64,000 nucleotides of DNA from Lachnospiraceae bacterium (GCA_910575155.1 CAJTDX010000015.1:17936-81935), one strand, 5' to 3'. Numbered from the stretch's first letter, positions 7,836 to 16,201 are shown. The notes: generated by a model from the letters alone, not told the origin. Program-made: numbers and translations.

Positions 7836-8010
7836 TGTGATGCCGGAATGCAGGACACACGGCGACTGTTTCGCAAACAGGGGCGGCGTCTGCACCTGCT
7901 TAAAGGACAATGACTTTGGCGGGAGGGACTGCCCGTTTTACAAGCCTGCGGACACGGTCCGGAAAGAACAGCGCAGGCAGGATGGAGGTAGATTTTATGG
8001 GAATCAGTAA
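7828..8010 (+). CDS. small cysteine-rich phage protein
   Basis: A protein of 60 residues with five Cys and one His in a zinc-finger-like spread (CRTHGDC, GGVCTC, DCPFYKP). The C-terminal part is basic. CAGGAGGG precedes the ATG, which overlaps the previous stop. It overlaps the next gene by 14 bases. The metal-binding fold is likely; the function is unknown. Confidence 0.6.
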   Translation: MTDVMPECRTHGDCFANRGGVCTCLKDNDFGGRDCPFYKPADTVRKEQRRQDGGRFYGNQ

Positions 8011-8425
8011 ATATAACAGCGAGGGATACAGCGACCCGACCAGCCATGCGGCGTTATCGGGGATCAGGAGGGAAGAAAGGGCGGCAAAGCGGGCATACCG
8101 GCCGCTTGTCTATATATGCTCCCCGTTTGCCGGGGACAGGTCAGGGAACACGCAGAAGGCGAGGCGGTACAGCAGGTTTGCGGTGAAGAACGGCGCGATA
8201 CCGTTTGCGCCGCACCTGCTGTTCCCGCAGTTTCTGGATGACAGGAAGCCTGCGGAGCGGGCAATCGGGATGTTCATGGGGATGGTGCTTTTGGGGAAGT
8301 GTGAGCAGCTATGGGTGTTCGGCAGCACCATATCCACGGGGATGGCGGCGGAGATTGAGAAGGCGGAAAAGCGGGGTATGCCAATCCGCTATTTCACAGA
8401 AAACTGCGAGGAGGTTGGAGGCTGA
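7997..8425 (+). CDS. DUF4406/DUF7768-like protein, nucleoside deoxyribosyltransferase-like fold
   Basis: A protein of 142 residues. The core reads PLVYICSPFAGDRSGNTQKA, then FAVKNGAIPFAPHLLFPQFL, and ends with LWVFGSTISTGMAAEIEKAE. This is the Rossmann-like pattern of the nucleoside 2-deoxyribosyltransferase-related families common in phages, possibly acting on nucleotides or signalling nucleotides. The ATG at 7997 follows GGAGG; the longer frame from 7910 lacks a binding site. Reaction unproven. Confidence 0.75.
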   Translation: MGISKYNSEGYSDPTSHAALSGIRREERAAKRAYRPLVYICSPFAGDRSGNTQKARRYSRFAVKNGAIPFAPHLLFPQFLDDRKPAERAIGMFMGMVLLGKCEQLWVFGSTISTGMAAEIEKAEKRGMPIRYFTENCEEVGG

Positions 8426-8520
8426 TGGGGGGCAAAGTAATGGCAGCGAGGAAACTGGCAAGGCAGGTGTGGTTTGAACATGGGGAAACGCCAAAAGTAA
8501 GGAGGGCGCATCATGCGTGA
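8425..8520 (+). CDS. very small phage protein (31 residues)
   Basis: A 31-codon frame (MGGKVMAARKLARQVWFEHG, then ETPKVRRAHHA) fills the gap between two phage genes. Its ATG overlaps the previous stop (TGATG), and its stop overlaps the next start (ATGCGTGA), the tight coupling seen throughout this operon. It is basic and helical, with no motif. A second ATG at codon 6 is an alternative start. Confidence 0.45.
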   Translation: MGGKVMAARKLARQVWFEHGETPKVRRAHHA

Positions 8521-10846
8521 GTTGAGTATTGCATATGGGAACAGCCGCAGCGCAAAGCAGTGGTCGAACAAGACCATACGGTTTGGGGAATTGAAAGAAC
8601 GCCTGAAAACGACAATCCGCACACCGGAATCAGCGGAGGAATATGCCCGTTTCCCGAAATCGAAAAAGGATACGGCAAAAGACCATGGCGGCTTTGTGGC
8701 CGGGGTGCTGAAGGGCGGCAGGCGGAAGATTGACACGGTGGAGTCCCGTTCCATGGTAGCCCTGGACGGCGACCGCATCGCCCCGGAGTTCCTGGCGGGC
8801 TATGAAAAGGCCGTGCCGTATGCCTCCGTGCTTTACAGCACCCACAGCCATACGGTGGACGAACCGAGGGTGCGCCTTGTGTTCCCGCTGGCAAGGGACG
8901 TGTCCCCAGAAGAATATGTGGCGGTGGCGAGGTATCTTGCGCAGGGGCTTGGCATGGATTATTTTGACGAATGCTCCTACCAGCCTAACCAGCTCATGTA
9001 CTGGCCGAGTACGCCTTCCAACGGTGAGTTCGTCTATAAAGAGGTGGGCGGTGCATGGCTTGACCCGGATGAAATCCTGTCGGCACACCCGGAGTGGCGG
9101 GACCCGACAAGGCTGCCCACATCCTCAAGGGAGAGCCGGGCAAATTCCATCAGCATACAGAAGGTGCAGGACCCGCTTGAAAAAGAGGGCGTGGTGGGAC
9201 TGTTCAACCGGGTGTTCTTCCCTATAAATCTTGCCATGGACGCTTTCCTGCAGGATGTATATGAGCCTACGGACAAGGAAGACCGCTACCACCTGATCGA
9301 GTCCAGCAGCATGGCGGGCGTGGAAATCAAGGAGGGCGGGAAATTCGCCTACAGCCACCATGCAAAAGACCCTGCCTATCTGAAACTCTGCAATGCCTTT
9401 GACCTTGTCCGCATCCACAAATTCGGTGAACTTGATGACAAAGCGTCCTTCAAGGCAATGTGCGATTTTGCGCTGACGATTGACAGCGTGAAGGTAGAGG
9501 CCCTGGAGGAGCGGCGCAGGCAGGCCGGAGAGGAATTCGCAGACGGGGAGGACTGGAGGAAAAGCCTGGAGCTTGACCGGAAAGGTGGCATAAAAGACAC
9601 GCTGGATAATATTGTCCTGATCATCCAGAACGATGGGGAGCTTAAGGGCATTGCCTTTAACTGCCACCGGGACGGGATCGACGCAAGGGAGGGGCTGCCA
9701 TGGGAGCAGATCAAGGGCGGCTGGAGTGATTCGGATGCGGCGGCCCTCAAGGTGTACCTCTCCAGGAACTATGGCATCTATTCCCCGACCAAGACGAAGG
9801 ACGCCGTGGTGGCGGTGGCGGCGGAGCGGGCATACCATCCCATCCGGGACTATCTGGAGGGACTGCCGGAATGGGACGGCATCCCCCGCGTGGACACCCT
9901 GCTGGTTGATTATTTCGGTGCCGCTGATAACAGCTACACAAGGGCGGTCAGCCGAAAGTCAATGGCAGCGGCGATTGCAAGGGTATACCGTCCGGGTACG
10001 AAGTTTGACAGCGTACCAATCCTGAATGGCCCGCAGGGCATCGGGAAGTCCACCTTTTATGCGAAGCTCGCCGGGGAATGGTTCTCTGACAGCCTGACGC
10101 TGACGGACATGAAGGACAAATCCGGCCCGGAGAAGCTGCAGGGGTACTGGATACTGGAGCTGGGCGAGCTGGCGGGCATGAGGAAGGCGGACATCGAGAC
10201 CGTGAAGTCCTTCATCAGCCGTGTGGACGACAAGTACCGCGCGTCCTATGGCGTCAATGTGGAGAGCCATCCGAGGCAGTGCATTATCGTAGGCACCACG
10301 AATGCGGAGACGGGTTTCCTGCGCGACATCACGGGCAACCGCCGCTTCTGGCCGGTGCGCGTGTCCGGCAATTCCAGGAAGAAGCCGTGGCAGCTCACTA
10401 AAGAGGACGTGGCGCAGATATGGGCGGAAACGCTCGTGCTGTACCAGAAAGGGGAGAAGCTCTATCTGGAAGGCCAGGATGCGGAGATTGCCGTGGCGGA
10501 ACAGGCGGACGCCCTGGAAACGGATGAGCGCGAGGGGCTGGTGCGGGAGTACCTGGAAACCCTGCTCCCGGAGAAATGGGCGGAGATGTCCCTCTTTGAA
10601 CGGCGGAGCTATCTGAGCGATTCCGACTTCGGCGTCAGCAAAAAAGACGGCACGGTACAGCGTATGTATGCCTGCAATATGGAGATATGGTGCGAGTGCT
10701 TCGGCAGGGACGGCTCATCTATGAAGCCCGCGGATTCCTACGCCATTGCCGCCATCATGCGCAAGATCGAGGGGTGGGAGAAAGCAGAGAGGACAACGTA
10801 CCCGCTCTATGGACGGCAGCGGGGGTACAAGCGGAAGCTGTCCTGA
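8513..10846 (+). CDS. VirE-family phage primase/helicase
   Basis: A protein of 777 residues. The N-terminal part (1-220) resembles an archaeo-eukaryotic primase-like region (VALDGDRIAPEFLAG, VLYSTHSHTVDEPRVRLVFP). The C-terminal part is a VirE P-loop helicase of the PF05272 type: Walker A PQGIGKST with Lys512, Walker B-like WILELGEL and the arginine-rich sensor TGNRRFWPV. Together they would prime and unwind phage DNA with the polymerase at 5560. AAGGAGGG precedes the ATG. The virulence-associated name of the family is historical. Confidence 0.85.
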   Translation: MRELSIAYGNSRSAKQWSNKTIRFGELKERLKTTIRTPESAEEYARFPKSKKDTAKDHGGFVAGVLKGGRRKIDTVESRSMVALDGDRIAPEFLAGYEKAVPYASVLYSTHSHTVDEPRVRLVFPLARDVSPEEYVAVARYLAQGLGMDYFDECSYQPNQLMYWPSTPSNGEFVYKEVGGAWLDPDEILSAHPEWRDPTRLPTSSRESRANSISIQKVQDPLEKEGVVGLFNRVFFPINLAMDAFLQDVYEPTDKEDRYHLIESSSMAGVEIKEGGKFAYSHHAKDPAYLKLCNAFDLVRIHKFGELDDKASFKAMCDFALTIDSVKVEALEERRRQAGEEFADGEDWRKSLELDRKGGIKDTLDNIVLIIQNDGELKGIAFNCHRDGIDAREGLPWEQIKGGWSDSDAAALKVYLSRNYGIYSPTKTKDAVVAVAAERAYHPIRDYLEGLPEWDGIPRVDTLLVDYFGAADNSYTRAVSRKSMAAAIARVYRPGTKFDSVPILNGPQGIGKSTFYAKLAGEWFSDSLTLTDMKDKSGPEKLQGYWILELGELAGMRKADIETVKSFISRVDDKYRASYGVNVESHPRQCIIVGTTNAETGFLRDITGNRRFWPVRVSGNSRKKPWQLTKEDVAQIWAETLVLYQKGEKLYLEGQDAEIAVAEQADALETDEREGLVREYLETLLPEKWAEMSLFERRSYLSDSDFGVSKKDGTVQRMYACNMEIWCECFGRDGSSMKPADSYAIAAIMRKIEGWEKAERTTYPLYGRQRGYKRKLS

Positions 10847-11076
10847 ACACACCATGGCACAGGCGGCAGCCGTCCGAATAAGTGTCCTGCCGCCCGTCCT
10901 GTAAAGGGGCGGCGGTATATCAAGGAAAATAACAACATTGGGACAAGAGGACAAGACAAAACCTATTGAGAGAAAATAAAAGAAAATATAGAAATGGGCG
11001 TGTGTATATGTGTATATACGCGCGTATAGAAAAAATCGGGCTGTTGTCCATCCTTTTGTCCAGAAAGGAATACGGA
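10847..11076. other. intergenic leader with hairpins and an alternating purine-pyrimidine tract
   Basis: The 230 bases hold no convincing gene. Visible elements are the 7-base dyad GGCGGCA/TGCCGCC, the pair ggacaagagg (10939) and ccttttgtcc (11054), which could form a long-range stem, and the alternating run tgtgtatatgtgtatatac at about 11001. The last may adopt Z-DNA or mark a promoter-rich AT region. A promoter for the nuclease/helicase pair may lie here, but no clear -35/-10 set was found. Confidence 0.4.
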
Positions 11077-11358
11077 ATGCGTGAAAAACAGATTGAGCAG
11101 AAGCTGGTGCAGGAAACCAGGAAATGCGGCGGCATCTGCCCCAAGTTTACATCCCCTGGCTTTGCCGGGATGCCGGACAGGATGATGCTCCTCCCCGGCG
11201 GGAAAATCGGCTTTGTGGAGGTCAAGGCTCCGGGGGAAAATCCGCGCCCCCTGCAGATGGCGCGGCACCGGCTCCTGCGGCAGCTTGGGTTTAAGGTGTA
11301 TGTGCTGGATGGCGTGGAACAGATTGGAGGGATCATTGATGAGATACAGTCCACATGA
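11077..11358 (+). CDS. VRR-NUC domain nuclease
   Basis: A protein of 93 residues that is essentially a single VRR-NUC domain, the PD-(D/E)XK variant also found in FAN1 and in many phage replication modules. It shows GMPDRMMLLPGGKIGFVEVK, with catalytic Asp, Glu and Lys, followed by PLQMARHRLLRQLG. The ATG at 11077 follows AGAAAGGAA; the longer upstream frame is not supported. It overlaps the next helicase gene by 20 bases, the usual nuclease-SNF2 pairing in Firmicute phages. It may act as a structure-specific nuclease on branched DNA. Confidence 0.85.
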   Translation: MREKQIEQKLVQETRKCGGICPKFTSPGFAGMPDRMMLLPGGKIGFVEVKAPGENPRPLQMARHRLLRQLGFKVYVLDGVEQIGGIIDEIQST

Positions 11359-12715
11359 ATACCAGAGATACGCAGCGGAGTATATCAAGGCGCACCCGGC
11401 AGCGGCAGTATTCCTCGCCTGCGGGCTTGGCAAGACGAGCATCACGCTGACGGCGGTCAACGACCTGATGTTTGACAGCTTTGAAATCCACAGGGCGCTT
11501 GTTGTGGCCCCAATCCGGGTGGCCTCCTTCAGTTGGCCGGCAGAGATTGAAAAGTGGGACCACCTTGAGGGGCTTAAGTACAGCGTGGCGGTCGGAACGG
11601 CGGCGGAGAGGCGGGCGGCATTAAAAAAGCCTGCAGACATTTATCTCATCAACCGCGAAAACGTGCAGTGGCTGGTTTCCGATAGCGGCATACCGTTTGA
11701 CTTCGACATGGTGGTGATTGATGAGTTATCATCCTTCAAAAACTACCAGACGAAGCGGTTCAGGGCGCTGATGAAAGTCCGGCCGAAGGTAAAGCGCATC
11801 GTGGGGCTGACAGGGACGCCGAGCAGCAACGGCCTCATGGATTTATGGGCGGAGTTCCGGCTGCTGGACATGGGGGAGCGGCTTGGCCGATTCATCGGGC
11901 AGTACCGCACCTCCTACTTCCGGCCGGATAAGCAGAACGGGCAGGTGGTATTTTCCTACAAGCCGCTTCCAGGTGCGGAGAAGCAGATATACGGCAAAAT
12001 CTCCGACATCACCATTTCCATGAAGTCCACCGACCACCTGCGGATGCCGGAGCTTATTAATTCCAGGTACACGGTCTACCTTTCCGAAACGGAGCGTGAG
12101 AAATACGAGGAGCTGAAAAAAGACCTTGTCCTGCAGCTTCCGGATGGGGAAATCACAGCCGCCAACGCCGCGTCCCTTTCCGGGAAACTGTCGCAGATGG
12201 CGGACGGGGCGATTTACACCGATGCGGGCGGAACCATTGCCATCCATGAGCGGAAGCTGGACGCGCTGGAGGACATCATCGAGGCGGCATACGGCAGGCC
12301 GGTGCTTGTGGCTTACTGGTTCCGGCATGACTTTGAGCGGATTTCGGAGCGGCTGAACAAACTGAAAATACCATATGCCAGGCTGGACACGGACGGTAGC
12401 ATCCGGAAATGGAACGCCGGGGAGATCCCGGTGGCGTTGATCCACCCGGCATCCGCCGGACACGGCCTCAACCTCCAGGATGGAGGGAACACGCTGGTGT
12501 GGTTCGGGCTGACATGGAGCCTTGAATTATACCAGCAGACGGTGGCGAGGCTGTGGCGGCAGGGGCAGGCATCGGAAACCGTGGTGGTGCAGCACATCAT
12601 CACGAAAGGCACCATAGACGAGCGGATCATGAAAGCGTTATCCGAAAAAGACACCACGCAGGCCGCGCTGATCGATGCGGTGAAGGCAGACTTGAAAATA
12701 AAAGCCAATCAATGA
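11339..12715 (+). CDS. SNF2-type DEAD/H helicase
   Basis: A protein of 458 residues. Motif I is LACGLGKTS with Lys32, motif II DELSS (Asp128, Glu129), motif III LTGTPSSNG and motif VI QQTVARLWRQGQ, with HGLNLQ before it. This is the single-protein SNF2 translocase found after VRR-NUC genes in phages. The ATG at 11339 follows TTGGAGGG. It probably remodels protein-DNA complexes or branched DNA during replication. Confidence 0.88.
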   Translation: MRYSPHEYQRYAAEYIKAHPAAAVFLACGLGKTSITLTAVNDLMFDSFEIHRALVVAPIRVASFSWPAEIEKWDHLEGLKYSVAVGTAAERRAALKKPADIYLINRENVQWLVSDSGIPFDFDMVVIDELSSFKNYQTKRFRALMKVRPKVKRIVGLTGTPSSNGLMDLWAEFRLLDMGERLGRFIGQYRTSYFRPDKQNGQVVFSYKPLPGAEKQIYGKISDITISMKSTDHLRMPELINSRYTVYLSETEREKYEELKKDLVLQLPDGEITAANAASLSGKLSQMADGAIYTDAGGTIAIHERKLDALEDIIEAAYGRPVLVAYWFRHDFERISERLNKLKIPYARLDTDGSIRKWNAGEIPVALIHPASAGHGLNLQDGGNTLVWFGLTWSLELYQQTVARLWRQGQASETVVVQHIITKGTIDERIMKALSEKDTTQAALIDAVKADLKIKANQ

Positions 12716-12766
12716 CAATCTGAGCCAATCCGAGGGAAACAAAAATATTTTAAGGAGGCATCAGCT

Positions 12767-13216
12767 ATGGGAATCATATGGCAGTATTTAGACAAAAGGG
12801 GCGCGACCGCCAATGCACTGAGGGATTACGGCAGGATGGAATTCATCATCAGCCACACGGATGACAAGGTAAAGGCGGTGCATGAAAAAATGGGCGGCGT
12901 CAGCAGCCCGCAGTTTGACGGGATGCCGCATACGCATAACCCCCATGCGGCGGAGGACAGGATGGCGGAAGGGATGGATGAGATAAGCGTCCTGCGGGAG
13001 CGGTACCGGGAAGCCGTGGAGTTCATGGCGTGGTTTAAGCCTGCATGGGAGGAGCTTACGGAAGATGAGCGGTATGTGCTGGAATGTTTCTACATGGGAG
13101 CGGACGGGCCAGCAGTCAATGCCGTCTGCGAACGGTTCCAGATTGAGAGGAATTCGGCATACCGCAGGAAGAACCGGGCGCTGTCGAAACTGTCCGTCAT
13201 GCTGTACGGGAAATAA
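12767..13216 (+). CDS. ArpU/RinA-like late transcription regulator
   Basis: A protein of 149 residues, mostly helical. The C-terminal third resembles sigma region 4 (LTEDERYVLECFYMGAD, then VCERFQIERNSAYRRKNRAL), as in the ArpU/RinA-type regulators that switch on packaging and structural genes of Gram-positive phages. TAAGGAGG precedes the ATG. It is the last gene of the early module and lies directly before the promoter at 13236 and the packaging genes, as expected for a late activator or antiterminator. Confidence 0.72.
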   Translation: MGIIWQYLDKRGATANALRDYGRMEFIISHTDDKVKAVHEKMGGVSSPQFDGMPHTHNPHAAEDRMAEGMDEISVLRERYREAVEFMAWFKPAWEELTEDERYVLECFYMGADGPAVNAVCERFQIERNSAYRRKNRALSKLSVMLYGK

Positions 13217-13235
13217 AAGTGTCCACTTTGCGGGC

Positions 13236-13264
13236 ATGACATTTGGCTTTGGGCGTGGTATGCT
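13236..13264 (+). promoter_or_regulatory. probable late promoter
   Basis: ATGACA (13236-13241) and TATGCT (13259-13264) are separated by 17 bases, close to the housekeeping consensus. The start would be about 13271. It lies just after the ArpU-like gene and before the packaging genes, and a terminator begins only about 20 bases after the predicted start. Confidence 0.55.
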
Positions 13265-13289
13265 GATAGCATGAGAAAATGTCAAGAGG

Positions 13290-13328
13290 GCCTTCGCAGG
13301 AGCAAAAGAATCCTGCGGGGGCTTTCTT
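13290..13328 (+). terminator. intrinsic terminator just inside the late transcript
   Basis: GCCTTCGCAGGA (13290-13301) pairs with TCCTGCGGGGGC (13311-13322), with two G-U pairs, followed by a T-rich tail. Between the late promoter and the packaging genes it could serve as an attenuator overcome by an antiterminator. Confidence 0.75.
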
Positions 13329-13352
13329 TATGCCTATAAGGAGGTGAGGCAG

Positions 13353-13712
13353 ATGCCAAGGAAACCGAAGAGGCCGTGTTCCTTCCCCGGATGCCCGAAG
13401 CTGACGGAAGGGAGGTTCTGTGAGGAGCATGAGCGGCAGGAGAACCGCCGCTACGAGAAGTACGACCGCGACCCGGCTGTACGCCGTAGGTATGGGAGGG
13501 CATGGAAGCGTATCCGTGACCGCTATGCAGCCAAGCATCCGTTCTGTGAGGAGTGCCAGAAGAAAGGACTGCTGCGGCCGGTGGAGGAAGTACACCATAA
13601 GCTGCCATTGGCAGAGGGCGGGACGCATGACGAGGAGAACCTCGTGTCGCTGTGCCAGCCCTGCCATGCGAGGATTCATGCGGAGCGCGGTGACAGGTGG
13701 CGGAAAGGATGA
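13353..13712 (+). CDS. phage HNH endonuclease next to the packaging genes
   Basis: A protein of 119 residues. The N-terminus has a zinc-like set (CSFPGCP, FCEEH). The HNH core is HPFCEECQKKGLL, EVHHKLPLAEGGTHDEENLV and CQPCHARIH. This is the short HNH protein that sits next to cos and the terminase in HK97-like phages and helps the terminase cut concatemers. The ATG at 13353 follows AAGGAGG with good spacing; a GTG at 13344 lies inside that site. It overlaps the RBS region of the next endonuclease gene. Confidence 0.85.
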   Translation: MPRKPKRPCSFPGCPKLTEGRFCEEHERQENRRYEKYDRDPAVRRRYGRAWKRIRDRYAAKHPFCEECQKKGLLRPVEEVHHKLPLAEGGTHDEENLVSLCQPCHARIHAERGDRWRKG

Positions 13713-13714
13713 TG

Positions 13715-14230
13715 ATGAAATCTATACCAGGTTATCCCGGTTACTATGCAGATGAAAGTGGCGAGATTTTCTCAAAGCGAAGTGGAAGTATACGGAGACT
13801 GTCTAAACGTATGCATAACGGATACTATCGGGTAAATGTTCGAGACAGCGGGCATCCGGTAAGGACACACGCTGAACCGGTTCATAAACTTGTGTTGAAT
13901 GCTTTTGTTGGTATGAAACCCGATGGTTTAGTGTGCAGACATTTAAATGGGAACCCATTAGATAATCGGATTGGCAATATCTGTTGGGGTACACCAAAAG
14001 AAAACGCACAAGATGCTATGCGGCATGGCACTGCATCCTGTTTACGGCATGGCGAGAATGCAGTGGCATCAAAGCTAACATTAGATGATGTGATCACAAT
14101 AAGGAAAATGTATTCAGAAGGACACTTGCAAAAAGAAATTGCAGGTGTCTTTTCGATTAGCCAGCATCACGTCAGCGACATTATTCACGGGAAAACATGG
14201 ACCCGTGATATTGGGCAGGGGGCGGTCTGA
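13715..14230 (+). CDS. NUMOD4/HNH homing endonuclease
   Basis: A protein of 171 residues. It opens with a NUMOD4-like motif (MKSIPGYPGYYADESGEIFS). An HNH core follows (HKLVLNAFVGMKPDGLVCRH and LNGNPLDNRIGNICWGTPKE), and it ends in a helix-turn-helix (HLQKEIAGVFSISQHHVSDI). The plan resembles the endonuclease at 4869, with a different DNA-binding module. Three ATGs stand in tandem; the third (13715) has the best spacing to GGAAAGG. It is more AT-rich than the flanking phage genes and seems to have inserted between the HNH gene and the cos region. Confidence 0.82.
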   Translation: MKSIPGYPGYYADESGEIFSKRSGSIRRLSKRMHNGYYRVNVRDSGHPVRTHAEPVHKLVLNAFVGMKPDGLVCRHLNGNPLDNRIGNICWGTPKENAQDAMRHGTASCLRHGENAVASKLTLDDVITIRKMYSEGHLQKEIAGVFSISQHHVSDIIHGKTWTRDIGQGAV

Positions 14231-14276
14231 TCTCTACAAGGGACCCGCCGGGGAACGGGCGTGGGGTCACACGCAT
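14231..14276. other. putative cos region
   Basis: The GC-rich tract holds gggacccgccggggaac followed by gggcgtggggtcac, an imperfect dyad. It lies between the HNH/homing endonuclease genes and the small terminase gene, the usual cos location in HK97-like phages. No cut position can be read from the sequence. Confidence 0.4.
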
Positions 14277-14282
14277 AAAAAC

Positions 14283-14321
14283 CGGAAATCAAACGGGGGA
14301 TTAACCACTCGGAGATTTCCG
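14283..14321. repeat. hairpin before the small terminase gene
   Basis: CGGAAATC (14283-14290) and GATTTCCG (14314-14321) are perfect 8-base arms around a 23-base loop. It could be a terminase recognition element beside cos or an RNA structure in the late leader. Confidence 0.4.
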
Positions 14322-14341
14322 TAAAATAAAGGCTTTCAAGG

Positions 14342-14373
14342 TGCTGCGGCGTTTGATTTCCGCAGCATTTTTT
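14342..14373 (+). terminator. intrinsic terminator upstream of the small terminase
   Basis: TGCTGCGG (14342-14349) pairs with CCGCAGCA (14360-14367), followed by a T-run. It stands about 30 bases before the small terminase start, so late transcription must read through it or restart beyond it. Confidence 0.7.
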
Positions 14374-14404
14374 CAAAGAAAATCAAAGAAACGGGGTGAA
14401 AACA

Positions 14405-14938
14405 GTGGCAAAAGACGGCAGCGGGCGGGGCGGCGCAAGGCCGGGGGCGGGACGCAAGCCCAAGGCACTCACGGAGAAGATTGCCGAAGGCCGGCCGGCG
14501 GAAGTCATGATGGAGCCGGCCGAGCTGGAGGGCGTGGATGTGCCGCCCGTGAAGGACTTCCTGAAATCCTCGCAGAAAAGCGGGCGGGAGCTGGTGGCGG
14601 AGGAAGTCTACAACGAAACGTATGCCTGGCTGAAAGCAAGGGGATGTGAAAAGCTGGTCACGGTGCAGATGGTGGAGCAGTACGCCATGAGCGTGTCCCG
14701 GTGGATTCAGTGCGAGGAGATTGTTTCGTCCACTGGATTTCTGGCGAAGCACCCGACTACAGGAGCCGCCATTGCCTCCCCTTATGTCACCATGAGCCAG
14801 TCCTACATGAAGCAGACCAATTACTGCTGGATGCAGATATACCAGATCGTGAAGGAGAACTGCTCGGTGGAGTTCCAGGGGAACACGCCGCAGGATGATG
14901 TGATGGAGCGGCTGCTCCGTGCAAGGAAAGGAGTGTAG
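14405..14938 (+). CDS. terS: terminase small subunit, P27 family
   Basis: A protein of 177 residues that recognises the packaging site and recruits the large subunit. It starts with the family's basic, glycine-rich MAKDGSGRGGARPGAGRKPK segment, followed by a helical core with YNETYAWLKARGCEKLVTVQ and VEQYAMSVSRWIQCEE. The C-terminus (DDVMERLLRARKGV) contacts the large subunit in the family. The GTG at 14405 is chosen because it fits the family start and the GGGGTGAAAA spacing; a GTG three codons earlier is an alternative. Its usual partner is not next door but at 22598. Confidence 0.85.
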   Translation: MAKDGSGRGGARPGAGRKPKALTEKIAEGRPAEVMMEPAELEGVDVPPVKDFLKSSQKSGRELVAEEVYNETYAWLKARGCEKLVTVQMVEQYAMSVSRWIQCEEIVSSTGFLAKHPTTGAAIASPYVTMSQSYMKQTNYCWMQIYQIVKENCSVEFQGNTPQDDVMERLLRARKGV

Positions 14939-14944
14939 ATAAAA

Positions 14945-16201
14945 ATGGGTAAGACGACAACGGAGATGCAGCTTGTGCCGCTCTCAAAATTAGTGCCGTA
15001 TGTGAATAATGCGCGGACGCACTCGCCGAAGCAGCTTGCGAAGCTCCGCTCATCCCTGCGGGAGTTCGGCTTCATCAACCCGGTCATCATCGACCGGGAT
15101 TTCAATGTCATCGCAGGGCATGGCAGGATCGCAGCGGCGAAGGAGGAAGGGATTACAGAGGTTCCGTGTGTATTTGTGGACTATCTGACAGAGGCGCAGA
15201 AGAAAGCCTACATCCTTGCGGACAACCGCATGGCTCTGGATGCCGGGTGGGATGAGGAGCTGCTCCGCATTGAGATTGAAAGTTTGCAGGGTGCGGATTT
15301 TGATGTATCTTTGACAGGCTTCGGTGAGGATGAGATTGCAGACCTTTTCTCCGGGGACGGTGAAAAAGATGTGAAAGATGATGATTTCGACCTTTCCGCA
15401 GCGTTGGAGAAAGCGGCGTTCGTGGAAAAGGGAGATATCTGGACGGTGGGCAGGCACAGGCTGATGTGCGGTGACGCTACCAGTGCGGAGGACGTGGCGG
15501 CGCTCATGGACGGGAAAAAGGCAAACCTTATCGTGACGGACCCGCCGTATAACGTCGCATTCAAGAGCGGAAGTGGGCTTTCCATCCAGAACGACAGCAT
15601 GGAGAACGGGGAGTTTTACACTTTTCTGTACAATTCCTTCCAGAACATGGTGGAGCATCTGGAAAGCGGCGGTGCAGCTTATGTGTTCCATGCGGACACG
15701 GAGGGGCTTAATTTCAGGAAAGCCTTTGTGGATGCGGGGTTCCACCTTGCCGGGGTGTGCATATGGGTAAAGAATTCGCTGGTGCTTGGGCGCTCGGATT
15801 ACCAGTGGCAGCATGAGCCTGTGCTGTACGGTTTCCTTAAGAACGGAAAACACCCGTGGTATTCCGACCGGAAGCAGACCACCATCTGGAACTACGACAA
15901 GCCGAAGCGGAATAAGAACCACCCGACATCGAAGCCGCTTGACCTGCTCGGATACCCAATCTGCAATTCCTCCCAGGAAAACGCCATCGTTCTGGACACT
16001 TTCGGAGGGAGCGGCTCCACGATGATGGCGTGTGAGCAGACAAACCGTATCTGCCATATGATGGAGCTGGATGAAAAGTACGCATCCGTCATCCTGCGGA
16101 GGTATGTGGAGGATACCGGGGATTCGGAAAATGTGTATGTGGTGCGCGGTGGGGAAAAAATCCCATACTCCGCGCTGGTGAAGGAGGTGGAGATGGAATG
16201 A
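14945..16201 (+). CDS. ParB-domain DNA methyltransferase (N4/N6, beta class)
   Basis: A protein of 418 residues. Residues 8-100 are a ParB/sulfiredoxin-like domain (NPVIIDRDFNVIAGHGRIAA) common at the start of phage methyltransferases. The catalytic part has DPPY at 199-202, a target-recognition region, and FGGSGST near 353. The order DPPY before FGGSG marks a beta-class adenine-N6 or cytosine-N4 enzyme. No restriction endonuclease is adjacent, so it is probably an orphan protecting phage DNA or marking it. It follows the small terminase gene by six bases and overlaps the cytosine methyltransferase gene by four. Confidence 0.88.
   Translation: MGKTTTEMQLVPLSKLVPYVNNARTHSPKQLAKLRSSLREFGFINPVIIDRDFNVIAGHGRIAAAKEEGITEVPCVFVDYLTEAQKKAYILADNRMALDAGWDEELLRIEIESLQGADFDVSLTGFGEDEIADLFSGDGEKDVKDDDFDLSAALEKAAFVEKGDIWTVGRHRLMCGDATSAEDVAALMDGKKANLIVTDPPYNVAFKSGSGLSIQNDSMENGEFYTFLYNSFQNMVEHLESGGAAYVFHADTEGLNFRKAFVDAGFHLAGVCIWVKNSLVLGRSDYQWQHEPVLYGFLKNGKHPWYSDRKQTTIWNYDKPKRNKNHPTSKPLDLLGYPICNSSQENAIVLDTFGGSGSTMMACEQTNRICHMMELDEKYASVILRRYVEDTGDSENVYVVRGGEKIPYSALVKEVEME

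Noticed and set aside
8513..10846. The VirE-type gene as a virulence gene
   Set aside because: The family name is historical. The P-loop motifs and the place between polymerase and nuclease genes point to replication.
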